Origin: a virus
DNA: 20,913 nt
IMG/VR virus record: IMGVR_UViG_3300021519_000090
Coordinates: 1 to 20,913 of that record
Direction: 5' to 3' (one strand)
Shown: one piece after another, positions 7,904-13,819 of the stretch
Layout: the number at the start of each line of letters is the position of its first letter
Numbering within the stretch: the stretch's first letter is position 1
Program-made: the position numbers and the translations under genes
Notes under the pieces: generated by a model
Seen by the model: only the letters and a program-made list of their open reading frames with translations
What the model was told of the DNA's origin: nothing
The model's database searches: none

Positions 7904-7931
7904 ATAATAACCTAACGCTTGGTTTACGCAA
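7904..7931 (-). promoter_or_regulatory. Sigma70-like promoter for the small-gene unit
   Basis: On the minus strand: TTGCGT (7931-7926), a 16-base spacer, then TATTAT (7909-7904; five of six consensus bases). Start of transcription expected near 7897, about 28 bases before the first ATG at 7869. The surrounding DNA is AT-rich compared with the rest of the window. Confidence 0.55.
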
Positions 7932-7975
7932 GTGAAGAATGAAATATTTCTGAAACTTTTTTTGTAATCGCCTCT

Positions 7976-8028
7976 TTTGACAGTGAGCACGGGAAAATTC
8001 AGAAAGCGCATTTGACAGTGAGCACGGG
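7976..8028 (+). repeat. Two exact 18-bp direct repeats between divergent promoters
   Basis: TTTGACAGTGAGCACGGG occurs at 7976-7993 and again at 8011-8028, 35 bp apart start to start (between three and four helical turns). A diverged partial copy (TTGACTGTGC) at 8041-8050 forms the -35 box of the plus-strand promoter. The core GTGAGCAC is nearly palindromic. Placement upstream of the plus promoter and about 70-120 bp upstream of the minus promoter suggests binding sites for a regulator, but both copies also contain a TTGACA hexamer and could be degenerate promoter copies. Confidence 0.75.
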
Positions 8029-8040
8029 TGATTCTCCCTC

Positions 8041-8069
8041 TTGACTGTGCCTTTCAGTCAGTGCATAAT
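8041..8069 (+). promoter_or_regulatory. Strong sigma70-like promoter, plus strand
   Basis: TTGACT (8041-8046), exactly 17 bases, CATAAT (8064-8069). Five of six consensus bases in each box with ideal spacing. Expected start of transcription near 8076, right where the first RNA hairpin begins. It points against the late tail genes. The same TTGACT-N17-AATAAT design recurs at 18060-18032. Confidence 0.75.
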
Positions 8070-8075
8070 TCGCCC

Positions 8076-8174
8076 GACTCCAAAAGAGTCTGCTTCGGGT
8101 GCAACTGGAGCCAATCCAGCTATCCCGAAGCGAAAGCCTGATTTCCGTCTGCACCCCGGAGTCAGGCTTTTTTC
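8076..8174 (+). ncRNA. Candidate structured small RNA, about 98 nt, three hairpins
   Basis: From the expected start to the T-run the sequence folds almost completely. Hairpin I: GACTC (8076-8080), loop CAAAA, GAGTC (8086-8090). Hairpin II: GCTTCGGG (8092-8099) pairs with CCCGAAGC (8124-8131), with an inner stem CTGGA (8105-8109) / TCCAG (8115-8119) and loop GCCAA. Hairpin III: AAAGCCTGA (8133-8141) / TCAGGCTTT (8162-8170), with inner TCCG / CGGA, ends in six T. A precise promoter, tight hairpins and terminator mark an independent small RNA. Its size and three-hairpin shape recall plasmid RNA I or phage regulatory RNAs, but I recognise no family. It is fully complementary to any late transcript that reads through from the tail chaperone gene. 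Possible roles: antisense control of late genes, or a host-acting regulator. Confidence 0.7.
8133..8173 (+). terminator. Rho-independent terminator of the small RNA
   Basis: Nine-bp stem 8133-8141 / 8162-8170, with inner TCCG (8144-8147) / CGGA (8157-8160), followed by T at 8168-8173. Only a few bases separate it from hairpin II. On the opposite strand the stem is preceded by six A, so it would be weak there. Confidence 0.8.
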
Positions 8175-8288
8175 ATGTCCTGATTCTTGGCCCTCTCAGT
8201 CAAAGGGGCCAGCGAAGCGGAGACGCCAGCAACGCGACTATGCAGCCGGTGAGACGGCAGTGCTTAACACCGCGTCAAACGTGCTGGA

Positions 8289-8325
8289 CTCGCAGGGAGC
8301 CGTCATAATACGGTGCTAGTGCGAG
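8289..8325 (+). other. Further hairpin of the noncoding region
   Basis: CTCGCA (8289-8294) pairs with TGCGAG (8320-8325). Inside, CCGT (8300-8303) pairs with ACGG (8310-8313) around a CATAAT loop. Together with smaller stems at 8188-8211 it shows that structure continues beyond the small RNA terminator. No function can be assigned; it may belong to the 3' untranslated part of the tail-chaperone transcript. Confidence 0.4.
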
Positions 8326-8328
8326 GAT

Positions 8329-8396
8329 AAACAAAACTGGCAGGGTTCCCCTCGTCCTTCCCGCTTACCAGTGGGGAGGAGGGAGGGGTTTGCCTG
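8329..8396 (-). terminator. Candidate terminator after the tail chaperone gene
   Basis: A long GC-rich stem (CCCCTC 8348-8353 with GAGGGG 8383-8388; TTCCC 8358-8362 with GGGGA 8373-8377; CAGG 8341-8344 with CCTG 8393-8396) begins 16 bases after the chaperone stop. On the minus strand it is followed by CCAG and then TTTTGTTT. The T-tract is imperfect and displaced by four bases, so this could instead be an mRNA-stabilising or processing structure. Confidence 0.45.
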
Positions 8397-8411
8397 AATG
8401 CTGACGCGAAT

Positions 8412-9151
8412 CTATTCCTTCCCACGCAAAGCCGCCAGCAACAGTCCCCGCGCCTGCTCTGTCACGTCCTCGGCAACGTCGTATTCGTCGATCCAGACCG
8501 GATGAGCGCCGTTATTTAGGGCCAGGGCGCAGAGATACTGCTGCCCCCGTGCGAACGGAAGCCTTTTCAAAAGCTCCGCCTCACTCATGCCCAGAGGCCC
8601 CGCCAAGGCTATGACGTAACCGGCGCGGAAGCAGGGTCGCGCTTTTTTTTTGCATCGCCATCGACTGCGGGGCCATCGTCATTCTCCACAACGGCGGTTG
8701 AGCGGTTGATCTTCGCAAACTCGGCTTGCACGTCAGCCATCGCCTCCATGATCTCCGCCATGGTCTTTTCATTCATCACCCGGCGCCGGAGTTTGGCGAG
8801 ATGGGTAATATCATCGTCGCACGCATCCATTTCGGAATCTTCGCACGTCAGGAGCGCGATAACCTCCGCGATTTTCGGCACGATGGCCCCGGCTTTCGTC
8901 GGATCAAACTCGGCGCTTTTTGGCGACAGGATGAGATGGAATTTTTTGGGGTCAATGCCGATGGATTTGAAGCCAGCGGCCCCGGTGATGAAGAAATTGT
9001 TAGCACGACGGAGGATGTCTACGACGAGCGCCGTCACACGGCGGCATGGCTTGAATCCCACGATTGCAGCTTTTGTGCCGCTGAATGCGTCGTCAAGGTT
9101 CTGCTCGCGTTGAGCCTCGGGGGCCAGTTTGGATGCGTCTAGGAGTGCCAT
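8412..9151 (-). CDS. Tail assembly chaperone fusion (G-T type) by -1 ribosomal frameshift
   Basis: The upstream frame (from 9151) carries GCA AAA AAA AAG, in which A AAA AAG (8648-8642) is in exact X XXY YYZ phase. A -1 slip there enters the frame ending at 8412, open with no stop from the slippery site, and adds 76 residues that begin ARPCFRAGYVIALAGPLGMS. The fusion would be about 246 residues. This is the layout of lambda G/GT and of most long-tailed phages: the short form and the less abundant fusion both bind the tape measure protein during tail assembly. The added domain is acidic and helical (ELLKRLPFARGQQYL, DEYDVAEDVTEQARG). The 64-residue frame from TTG 8606 is unlikely to start on its own. 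Confidence 0.8.
8609..9151 (-). CDS. Tail assembly chaperone, short form (lambda G-like)
   Basis: 180 residues from ATG 9151, five bases after the previous stop; a TTG at 9160 in frame is a less likely start. Helical and charged with an acidic region (LTCEDSEMDACDDDITHL, about residues 101-118) and a flexible C-terminus (VVENDDGPAVDGDAKKKRD). Sequence identity to lambda gpG is not obvious; assignment rests on size, charge, position after the tail tube genes, and the frameshift site near the end. Stops at TAG (8611-8609), about 30 bases after the slippery site. Confidence 0.75.
   Translation of the reverse strand: MALLDASKLAPEAQREQNLDDAFSGTKAAIVGFKPCRRVTALVVDILRRANNFFITGAAGFKSIGIDPKKFHLILSPKSAEFDPTKAGAIVPKIAEVIALLTCEDSEMDACDDDITHLAKLRRRVMNEKTMAEIMEAMADVQAEFAKINRSTAVVENDDGPAVDGDAKKKRDPASAPVTS
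8642..8648 (-). promoter_or_regulatory. -1 frameshift slippery heptamer A AAA AAG
   Basis: Part of a run of nine A then G on the minus strand (8651-8642). The phase matches the incoming reading frame, giving the same heptamer as the well-known dnaX site. A GC-rich stretch that can pair (CGCC around 8627-8624 with GGCG near 8604-8601) follows and may act as stimulator. Transcriptional slippage on the A9 run is an additional possibility. Confidence 0.8.
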
Positions 9152-9156
9152 GGTGG

Positions 9157-9756
9157 TCAATCTGCGCCACGGAAAAGCCGCTCGCTCCTCCGGTTGGCGG
9201 TGGTTTCGGATTCGAGCGGGTTAAGCGTCACAGCCACGCCGTTTCTTTTTAGCGATCGGCAGAATTTCAGGAAAGGATTGCGGTTCAGCTCCTGGATGCT
9301 GTCACACATGACGCACCAGTTACAGAGATGGTCGTAGAGGACCTGGATCACGAACTGCAAAGAAGCATCGACGCCGCCGCGCTTCACTCGTTCGGCCAGG
9401 TCGGTCATTTCGGCGCGCTCGCTGCTGTTGATCGTTCCAATCTCGTTTTTCTGGCGGAGTTTCGCCAGTGCATGCCCGGCGGCGACCATGGAGCACGTCA
9501 GGCGCTTAAAAAGCGGATGCTCGATCTCATACGCGAAGGAAATTTCCACCGTCGCAAGGTCATTCATGCCGCCGACTTCCGTAATTCCCTTTTGCGTAAC
9601 TGAAACGATGCGTTTGGCGTCGTAAGTGACCATGATCGGCAGCGTGCCACGAGCGGGAAAGCCGAGACTGCCAAGGGAGCAAGCCAGCATCGGGTCTTTC
9701 GTTGACCATATGCCGGTTGCGGGCGCGAGTTGATCTAAAAGCCCGAGGGCAGACAT
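9157..9756 (-). CDS. Hypothetical tail protein
   Basis: 199 residues, start overlapping the tail-tube stop (TAATG). Mixed alpha/beta with a cysteine-bearing middle (HLCNWCVMCDS, with two CxxC-like spacings at about 143-150) and several Arg/Lys. No family recognised. Position between the tail tube candidate and the tail assembly chaperones is where some siphoviruses keep a second tail or tail-completion protein. The cysteine cluster (C-x2-C-x2-C) could bind metal. Confidence 0.6.
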   Translation of the reverse strand: MSALGLLDQLAPATGIWSTKDPMLACSLGSLGFPARGTLPIMVTYDAKRIVSVTQKGITEVGGMNDLATVEISFAYEIEHPLFKRLTCSMVAAGHALAKLRQKNEIGTINSSERAEMTDLAERVKRGGVDASLQFVIQVLYDHLCNWCVMCDSIQELNRNPFLKFCRSLKRNGVAVTLNPLESETTANRRSERLFRGAD

Positions 9757-10127
9757 TAGATGCCGTCGTTATTCTCGGCGCTGGCGCGGAACTTTGCCCA
9801 TTCGCCTGCCGTCTCGGTGTAGTCCGCGCTGACGCAGACGTAAACACTACCGGGTGAGGCCATGTTGCCGGTCCACGCGGTGCCAGGTGCCGTCATCGAC
9901 GCGCCCACGACAGAAACGCAGATGCCGCCAGCTCCGCCGCCGGTGATCTCGCCCTCGGCGTCGTGCGCAGACATCACATTTTTCGTGAACCCCTGCACAT
10001 TTTGCCCGCAGGCATCGACGGTCTTTTTGTATTCGCAGGTGGTTTTTGCAGAATACGATTTCGCGTTGATGCCGGAAATCGTGCCGACACAACGAGAGAG
10101 AAAAGCGGTGGAGCCAAAATTAGCCAT
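9756..10127 (-). CDS. Major tail tube protein candidate
   Basis: 123 residues, beginning MANFGSTAFLSRCVGTISG. Small, Gly/Ala/Thr/Ser-rich with alternating strands, a pattern that fits a tail tube subunit; the sequence is short for the family (140-250 usual). A glycine patch (EITGGGAGGICVSVVG) sits at about 60-75. It follows the tail terminator candidate and precedes the chaperone pair, the canonical location of the tail tube gene. Assignment is by order and composition only. No clear ribosome-binding site precedes it. Confidence 0.5.
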   Translation of the reverse strand: MANFGSTAFLSRCVGTISGINAKSYSAKTTCEYKKTVDACGQNVQGFTKNVMSAHDAEGEITGGGAGGICVSVVGASMTAPGTAWTGNMASPGSVYVCVSADYTETAGEWAKFRASAENNDGI

Positions 10128-10145
10128 GATAGTGTGCGGTGAAAA

Positions 10146-10610
10146 TTACAGAACAGGTTTCTTCAGTTTTGCCGCCGCGTTGAAAGTTTGCCCCATTGCA
10201 ACTAATTTGCAAGAGTAAACCGCCTGATGGGCTTTGTCGGTGGGCGTGCTGTCTGTCGATGTGACGCGGATTTCGTAGCAATGCCAGTCGTTACGGATGG
10301 CGGAAAGTTCGGCAGAAAGCTGCTTCCAATGGATCGACAGAATCTCTTCGATGGCTGCGCATTTCGCCTCGTAATCGGTCAGGCTGTCTCCCGCAGGGAG
10401 CCGCACGGGGTAGAGCAACGTGATTTCCGCCTCAACGGCATAGACTCCTGACGGCGGGGCATCTTCCTCGCCCTGCTTGCAGGCAATGATTATGTCACCG
10501 TGGCGTTTTAGAGATTCCCCGGCCTGCTCGCGAAACTGGACGTTGGCAAGCACAGGATGAGCCTGGAATCGAGCAATCAAAGCCAATTCCGCTTTTTTCG
10601 TCAGCTTCAT
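10146..10610 (-). CDS. Tail terminator / tail completion protein candidate (gpU-like)
   Basis: 154 residues. Preceded by GGAGG ten bases before the ATG and coupled by ATGA to the upstream gene, so the start is secure. Helix at the N-terminus (LTKKAELALIARFQAHPVL), then strands with YAVEAEITLLYPVRLP, a helix with EAKCAAIEEILSIHWKQL, and a C-terminal strand pattern. This alpha-beta arrangement and the location before the tail tube gene fit the tail terminator family that caps the tail and docks to the head; a firm sequence match is not visible. Confidence 0.5.
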   Translation of the reverse strand: MKLTKKAELALIARFQAHPVLANVQFREQAGESLKRHGDIIIACKQGEEDAPPSGVYAVEAEITLLYPVRLPAGDSLTDYEAKCAAIEEILSIHWKQLSAELSAIRNDWHCYEIRVTSTDSTPTDKAHQAVYSCKLVAMGQTFNAAAKLKKPVL

Positions 10611-11086
10611 GTGCTCGCGTCCTCCGGTTCGCAGGTGGCAATTAGCTCATCCCCGTTTTCGTCGAATCCTTCGCTAATGGATGTGATGGTGAAGTTTTTC
10701 CACTCGCCCTTTGCCATGATGGCAACGGTGTGATGCTGCGCGGGGCGGTCCTTGTCGTTAAATTGAGATTGGCTGAAAACGAGGGTGATTGTTCCTGTCG
10801 CGCCCATGCCGCCAGCTTCCAACGGCATGCCCGCTTGCCCATCGTCCAGGCTGGCTTGGAACTCTACGTTGTCCCATCGCACCGTGACTGTCAGCCACGC
10901 CAGAGAGGCATGGAAGATGCGGTTTAGCTCCGCCTTGTCAGCGCCGAGGATGGTTCCCGATGGCAGCACGCCTTGCCAGTTCGCGTCGTTCGCCTTGCGG
11001 TTGGCGTCCCAAAATCCAGACGGATCATTCGCGTAAGCCGGTGCTGGCTTCTGCTGATTTTGGGGGCTGTTGACAGTGCGTGGCAT
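10607..11086 (-). CDS. Head-tail joining protein candidate (gpFII position)
   Basis: 159 residues from ATG 11086, two bases after the glycosyltransferase stop; an earlier in-frame start (11182) lies inside that gene and was not used. The N-terminal 30 residues are disordered (Pro/Gln/Asn), followed by a beta-rich body (LTVTVRWDNVEFQASL, TGTITLVFSQSQF, WKNFTITSISEGFDENG). It lies where lambda has gpFII/gpZ, between capsid and tail terminator. It could equally be a minor capsid protein. Confidence 0.5.
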   Translation of the reverse strand: MPRTVNSPQNQQKPAPAYANDPSGFWDANRKANDANWQGVLPSGTILGADKAELNRIFHASLAWLTVTVRWDNVEFQASLDDGQAGMPLEAGGMGATGTITLVFSQSQFNDKDRPAQHHTVAIMAKGEWKNFTITSISEGFDENGDELIATCEPEDAST

Positions 11087-11088
11087 GT

Positions 11089-11709
11089 TCAGTAGGTGCC
11101 AGGGATGGGATAGAGTGCGCTGCCCTCGTGTTGCGCAGCACACCGCCGGTCGATGAGGATTCGCCCGCCGATGGAGCGCCATAGATCACAAAAGGCGAAG
11201 TCGTCAGAATGTCCACCGAGAAGATTGCGCCAGAACTCCCACGATGGACGGCCAGTCTGTGCGCAGGTGTATGCTTGAACGTGATCCTTCAGCATCTCGA
11301 AAACGGAGCGATGCACGCGCATGAATCCTCGCGCCGTGCGCTTCACTTCGCAGAGAATTTGTTCCCCGTGGAACGGCTGCGGGTTTTCTGGCAGCGGTTC
11401 TGCTGGATAGGTCAGCCCGACTTCCTTCTTTGGGTAGATGCCAAAAACAAGCAGCTCGTCATGCGAAAGCAGGAAGTCGATTTGCTGCCGCGTGAAAACA
11501 ACGTCGGTGTCGATGATGATCATCTCGTCGCACTCGCTTTCGAGAAACGCAGAGGCGGCCATGTTCATCGCACCGTCTGGGTAAGGATAGCTGAAGCTCT
11601 GCGCGACGAATGCGCGGCCAGAGAATGCGCCGAGCATTGAGATTGCCCAACTCGTGCGGGAAAGTCCCATACCATTATCCACTATTGGAATGTAAAAAGG
11701 CTTGCTCAT
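11089..11709 (-). CDS. Glycosyltransferase-like protein (GT-A fold)
   Basis: 206 residues from ATG 11709 (MSKPFYIPIVDNGMG); an extended start at 11757 would add an artificial-looking tail. The segment ECDEMIIIDTDVVFTRQQI holds D67-T-D69, the DxD motif that binds the nucleotide-sugar metal in GT-A enzymes. Further on, GFMRVHRSVFE and GGHSDDFAFCDLWRSIGG match the acceptor-side acidic motif and 'C-x-x-W' block seen in phage and viral glycosyltransferases of this kind. The family's reaction is sugar transfer from a nucleotide sugar. It is not part of the core capsid set; it sits between the gpFI-like and joining genes. Possible targets: capsid or tail proteins, DNA bases, or host surface glycans. 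Confidence 0.7.
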   Translation of the reverse strand: MSKPFYIPIVDNGMGLSRTSWAISMLGAFSGRAFVAQSFSYPYPDGAMNMAASAFLESECDEMIIIDTDVVFTRQQIDFLLSHDELLVFGIYPKKEVGLTYPAEPLPENPQPFHGEQILCEVKRTARGFMRVHRSVFEMLKDHVQAYTCAQTGRPSWEFWRNLLGGHSDDFAFCDLWRSIGGRILIDRRCAAQHEGSALYPIPGTY

Positions 11710-11798
11710 TTGGTGATGTTGGAAAGAAAAAAACCCCAAGAATAGAAGCGGCGGCAACTACACGAGGGGCAATTCTGCGCGCCATGACGCGTCGCAAA

Positions 11799-12188
11799 TT
11801 ATTTCACTGGGTCGAATGCGAGGCGGAAATCAGCGTCCGTCCCCTGCCAGGTATGAGCGGTATTTTTCGCCGTGTGCGTCATTTCGTAGCTGTTCGGCGC
11901 GTGGATGCACAGAGCATACCGCTCGCCGGTTGCACGATGCACAAAGATGCCATGCGTGTATTCGTGGTCGAGCGGCTGCGCCGGGTCGATAACATCCGCT
12001 TTTTCAGGAGTTACGATCACCGGCAGCAATGACGGCGGAGGCGCGGGGCGGTTCGCTTCGTCGTCGAGTTCAAGCGCGGCGCGCAGATCATGCACGCTGC
12101 CGTTAAGGTCGATGTTTGCGCCGGTCTCGTTTCGCTGATTCGCGATGTCGAGCGCCTGCTTGCGCGAGAGGTTGTCGTATTTAGCCAT
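11799..12188 (-). CDS. gpFI-like DNA packaging accessory candidate
   Basis: 129 residues. The N-terminal 40 residues (LSRKQALDIANQRNETGANIDL, then GSVHDLRAALELDD) have the helix-extended-helix style and spacing of lambda gpFI's N-terminus (an 'xLxGTxxELxxRV' segment), followed by a Pro-rich linker and a C-terminal beta-rich domain (EYTHGIFVHRATGERYALCIH). Directly follows the major capsid gene, as gpFI does in lambda, where it helps packaging at the capsid-terminase step. Sequence match is partial, so confidence is moderate. Confidence 0.45.
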   Translation of the reverse strand: MAKYDNLSRKQALDIANQRNETGANIDLNGSVHDLRAALELDDEANRPAPPPSLLPVIVTPEKADVIDPAQPLDHEYTHGIFVHRATGERYALCIHAPNSYEMTHTAKNTAHTWQGTDADFRLAFDPVK

Positions 12189-12226
12189 GGATATTTACGA
12201 GGTGTTGTTTGGGTGAAGCGTGGAAG

Positions 12227-12263
12227 TAAAACGGGGCGCTCCGCCTTTCAGCAAAGCGCCCCG
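12227..12263 (-). terminator. Rho-independent terminator after the major capsid gene
   Basis: On the minus strand a 9-bp perfect stem (12263-12255 with 12240-12232, CGGGGCGCT / AGCGCCCCG), about 14-nt loop, then TTTTA. It lies in the gap between the major capsid stop (12287) and the gpFI-like start. Partial termination here would raise capsid mRNA over tail mRNA, a common phage arrangement. Confidence 0.75.
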
Positions 12264-12286
12264 CTGAGAACAACCACACGAAGAAA

Positions 12287-13366
12287 TTAGCTATACTGCG
12301 TTGCGATGAGATCGCCAGCGCGATTATTCGTCAGCGTAGGCTTATGGCTCATTTCGATTCGCAGAACTTCCGACTTGCGGGCAAGGTCGGGATACTGCTC
12401 GACGTAATAGCCACCTGCACCGGTGAAGTCGTGAGCGTCCTTGGACAGCGAAGGCATGCCGGAGGAATCGAAGCCGTTCCAGAACACGTTGGCCCCGATG
12501 CCGGAGAGCGTTGGAACCGCCACGCCGTCTGTCTCGCTTGCAGTGCCAGTGTTGCCAGCTTTGCAGACGAGCATGTAGGTGTTAGCCCAGATCGCAGTCA
12601 GCGACGGCGTGGCGCCATCGGCGGCGCTGTTGTAGTAGTTGTCGCCCACGAGAACCTGCTTGATGCCGTAGGGTGCAAGGCATGAGGTGAAGTTCGCGAG
12701 ATTGACTTCCGTGATGGCGTTGTAGGTGCCTCGCACGAACTGGAGTGTGTTCTGGCAGGTGCCGACACGATACCAGACCGGGCCGGACATCACAACCGTA
12801 TCAGGGCGCTCGCCGTTGGCGATGATGCGGCGGATGGAGGCAAGGATGTCCTGGATCGGATTCATCCCTGATGCACCGAGCACGTCACGGTTGGCGGCGG
12901 TGTAGGCAACGCCGCTGTTCGCCGCGGAACCCGCAACGTAGAGACTGCCGCTGCCGACAGTCGCGGCAGCGATGAGGTATTCTTTCGTCAGAGCGCCGAT
13001 CTCGGAGCCGAAACGGCCAGCGAAGAAGCTGAGAACGTCGAAGCGATTGGCGTAGTCGAGCACCATTTCACGCGGCACCATGATTTCGACACCACGAGGA
13101 GTGACGGTCAGAGTGGCGTCGCCAAACGTGGCGGACATGCGCTGGTAGCTCGTGCCCTGCGCGCGAATGTATTTGTCCGCGCCGATATGGCGAAGGCCGA
13201 GGCTCCCGCCGAGCGTGGCCTTGACCATGTGAGCATTGCGCCAGTTGATGCCGAGTCCGCCGAGAAGTTGATCACCGATACAACCCTGGACGGCCCCTTG
13301 ACCCTCCACGATTGCAAGGCCGAGTTCTTCGCGTGGAGTGGCACCGGATGTAGGATAGGCGGGCAT
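12287..13366 (-). CDS. Major capsid protein (HK97 fold, lambda E-like)
   Basis: 359 residues. It follows protease, scaffold-like and decoration genes and precedes terminator and joining genes. The C-terminal half has the region typical of lambda-type capsid proteins: 'LASIRRIIANGERPDTVVMSGPVWY', a P-domain spine helix followed by a strand, then GIKQVLVGDNYYN near residue 235 and a WANTYMLVCKAG stretch. Length (359) is close to lambda gpE (341). An early GGLGINWRNAHMVKATL stretch may be the N-arm. No Shine-Dalgarno precedes the ATG. It should form hexamers and pentamers of the icosahedral head. Confidence 0.8.
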   Translation of the reverse strand: MPAYPTSGATPREELGLAIVEGQGAVQGCIGDQLLGGLGINWRNAHMVKATLGGSLGLRHIGADKYIRAQGTSYQRMSATFGDATLTVTPRGVEIMVPREMVLDYANRFDVLSFFAGRFGSEIGALTKEYLIAAATVGSGSLYVAGSAANSGVAYTAANRDVLGASGMNPIQDILASIRRIIANGERPDTVVMSGPVWYRVGTCQNTLQFVRGTYNAITEVNLANFTSCLAPYGIKQVLVGDNYYNSAADGATPSLTAIWANTYMLVCKAGNTGTASETDGVAVPTLSGIGANVFWNGFDSSGMPSLSKDAHDFTGAGGYYVEQYPDLARKSEVLRIEMSHKPTLTNNRAGDLIATQYS

Positions 13367-13406
13367 GACTTTTTAGTTTTGAGAGGTGATTTTGAAGAGG
13401 GGTGGA

Positions 13407-13778
13407 TTATGCGACGCTGAACAGCTTCACCGATCCAAGCACGGCATCAGCGGAAGCGGCCTGCACCCACCGGCCCATGAGAGCGGCATTCGTGGAGGTC
13501 TTGGAAAACTTGCCGGACGCAGCGGCATAGGCGAGATCACCGATGGCACATGCCTCAGATGCGAGCGCCGGAACGATGCCCTCGTTTGCATCATAGGCCG
13601 CAATGACCTGCGATGCAGCGCCGTCAGTGGCAAGGACATAATCCCCACGAGCGGTGGCATCCTGAACAGCGCAGAGGCCAGAAGAGTTGGTCGTGACGCG
13701 AACGCCACGAACGGCGCTGGCGGCGGTGAGAGTAACGGTGAGGAGCGAGGCTCCGGTATCACATGCAAGTTCGGCCAT
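13407..13778 (-). CDS. Capsid decoration (cement) protein candidate
   Basis: 123 residues, beta-rich, Ala/Thr/Val-rich (ASLLTVTLTAASAVRGVRVTTNSSG). Directly upstream of the major capsid gene, the lambda gpD position. The sequence pattern (short strands, many A/T/S, 'GRWVQAASADAVLGSVKLFSVA' end in spirit) resembles DUF2190-like small capsid proteins. Not certain: some proteins here are minor capsid stabilisers. A related role is likely for the gene at 17610, which has a similar composition. Confidence 0.55.
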   Translation of the reverse strand: MAELACDTGASLLTVTLTAASAVRGVRVTTNSSGLCAVQDATARGDYVLATDGAASQVIAAYDANEGIVPALASEACAIGDLAYAAASGKFSKTSTNAALMGRWVQAASADAVLGSVKLFSVA

Positions 13779-13819
13779 ATTGTTAGGAGGTCAGAAGTGG
13801 GGGCGTCGGGTGAGGGTGA

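Larger units (their letters stand above)
7870..8411. other. Protein-free divergent control and RNA region
   Basis: About 540 bases with no convincing protein gene on either strand, inside an otherwise gapless operon. From left to right: leader and promoter of the small-gene unit (minus), an AT-rich stretch with a GAAATATTTC palindrome (about 7940-7950), two exact 18-bp repeats, a plus-strand promoter, a compact three-hairpin RNA with terminator, then more hairpins (8188-8211, 8289-8325) and a long GC-rich stem next to the tail chaperone stop. Individual elements are listed separately. Confidence 0.7.

Noticed and set aside
7976-8028. CRISPR-like repeats
   Set aside because: Only two copies with a 17-nt spacer and no cas genes; better read as operator-type repeats.
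8041-8319. Plus-strand open frame of 92 codons across the small RNA region
   Set aside because: It begins at the -35 box itself, so the expected transcript lacks its start; composition is unlike a protein and the terminator at 8133-8173 cuts it.
8341-8372. tRNA-like 3' end (GGTTCCCC...CTTACCA)
   Set aside because: No matching acceptor, D-arm or anticodon stem; the bases belong to a GC-rich hairpin instead.
11675-11785. Minus-strand 36-codon frame (MARRIAPRVVAAASILG...) overlapping the gpFI-like and glycosyltransferase genes
   Set aside because: Short hydrophobic peptide that overlaps both ends and has no ribosome site or conservation evidence; kept only as a note.
11700-11798. Run of seven T near 11735 as a terminator or promoter for the glycosyltransferase
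   Set aside because: The only stem in front is a 4-bp CCCC/GGGG with a long loop, and no promoter boxes are spaced correctly.
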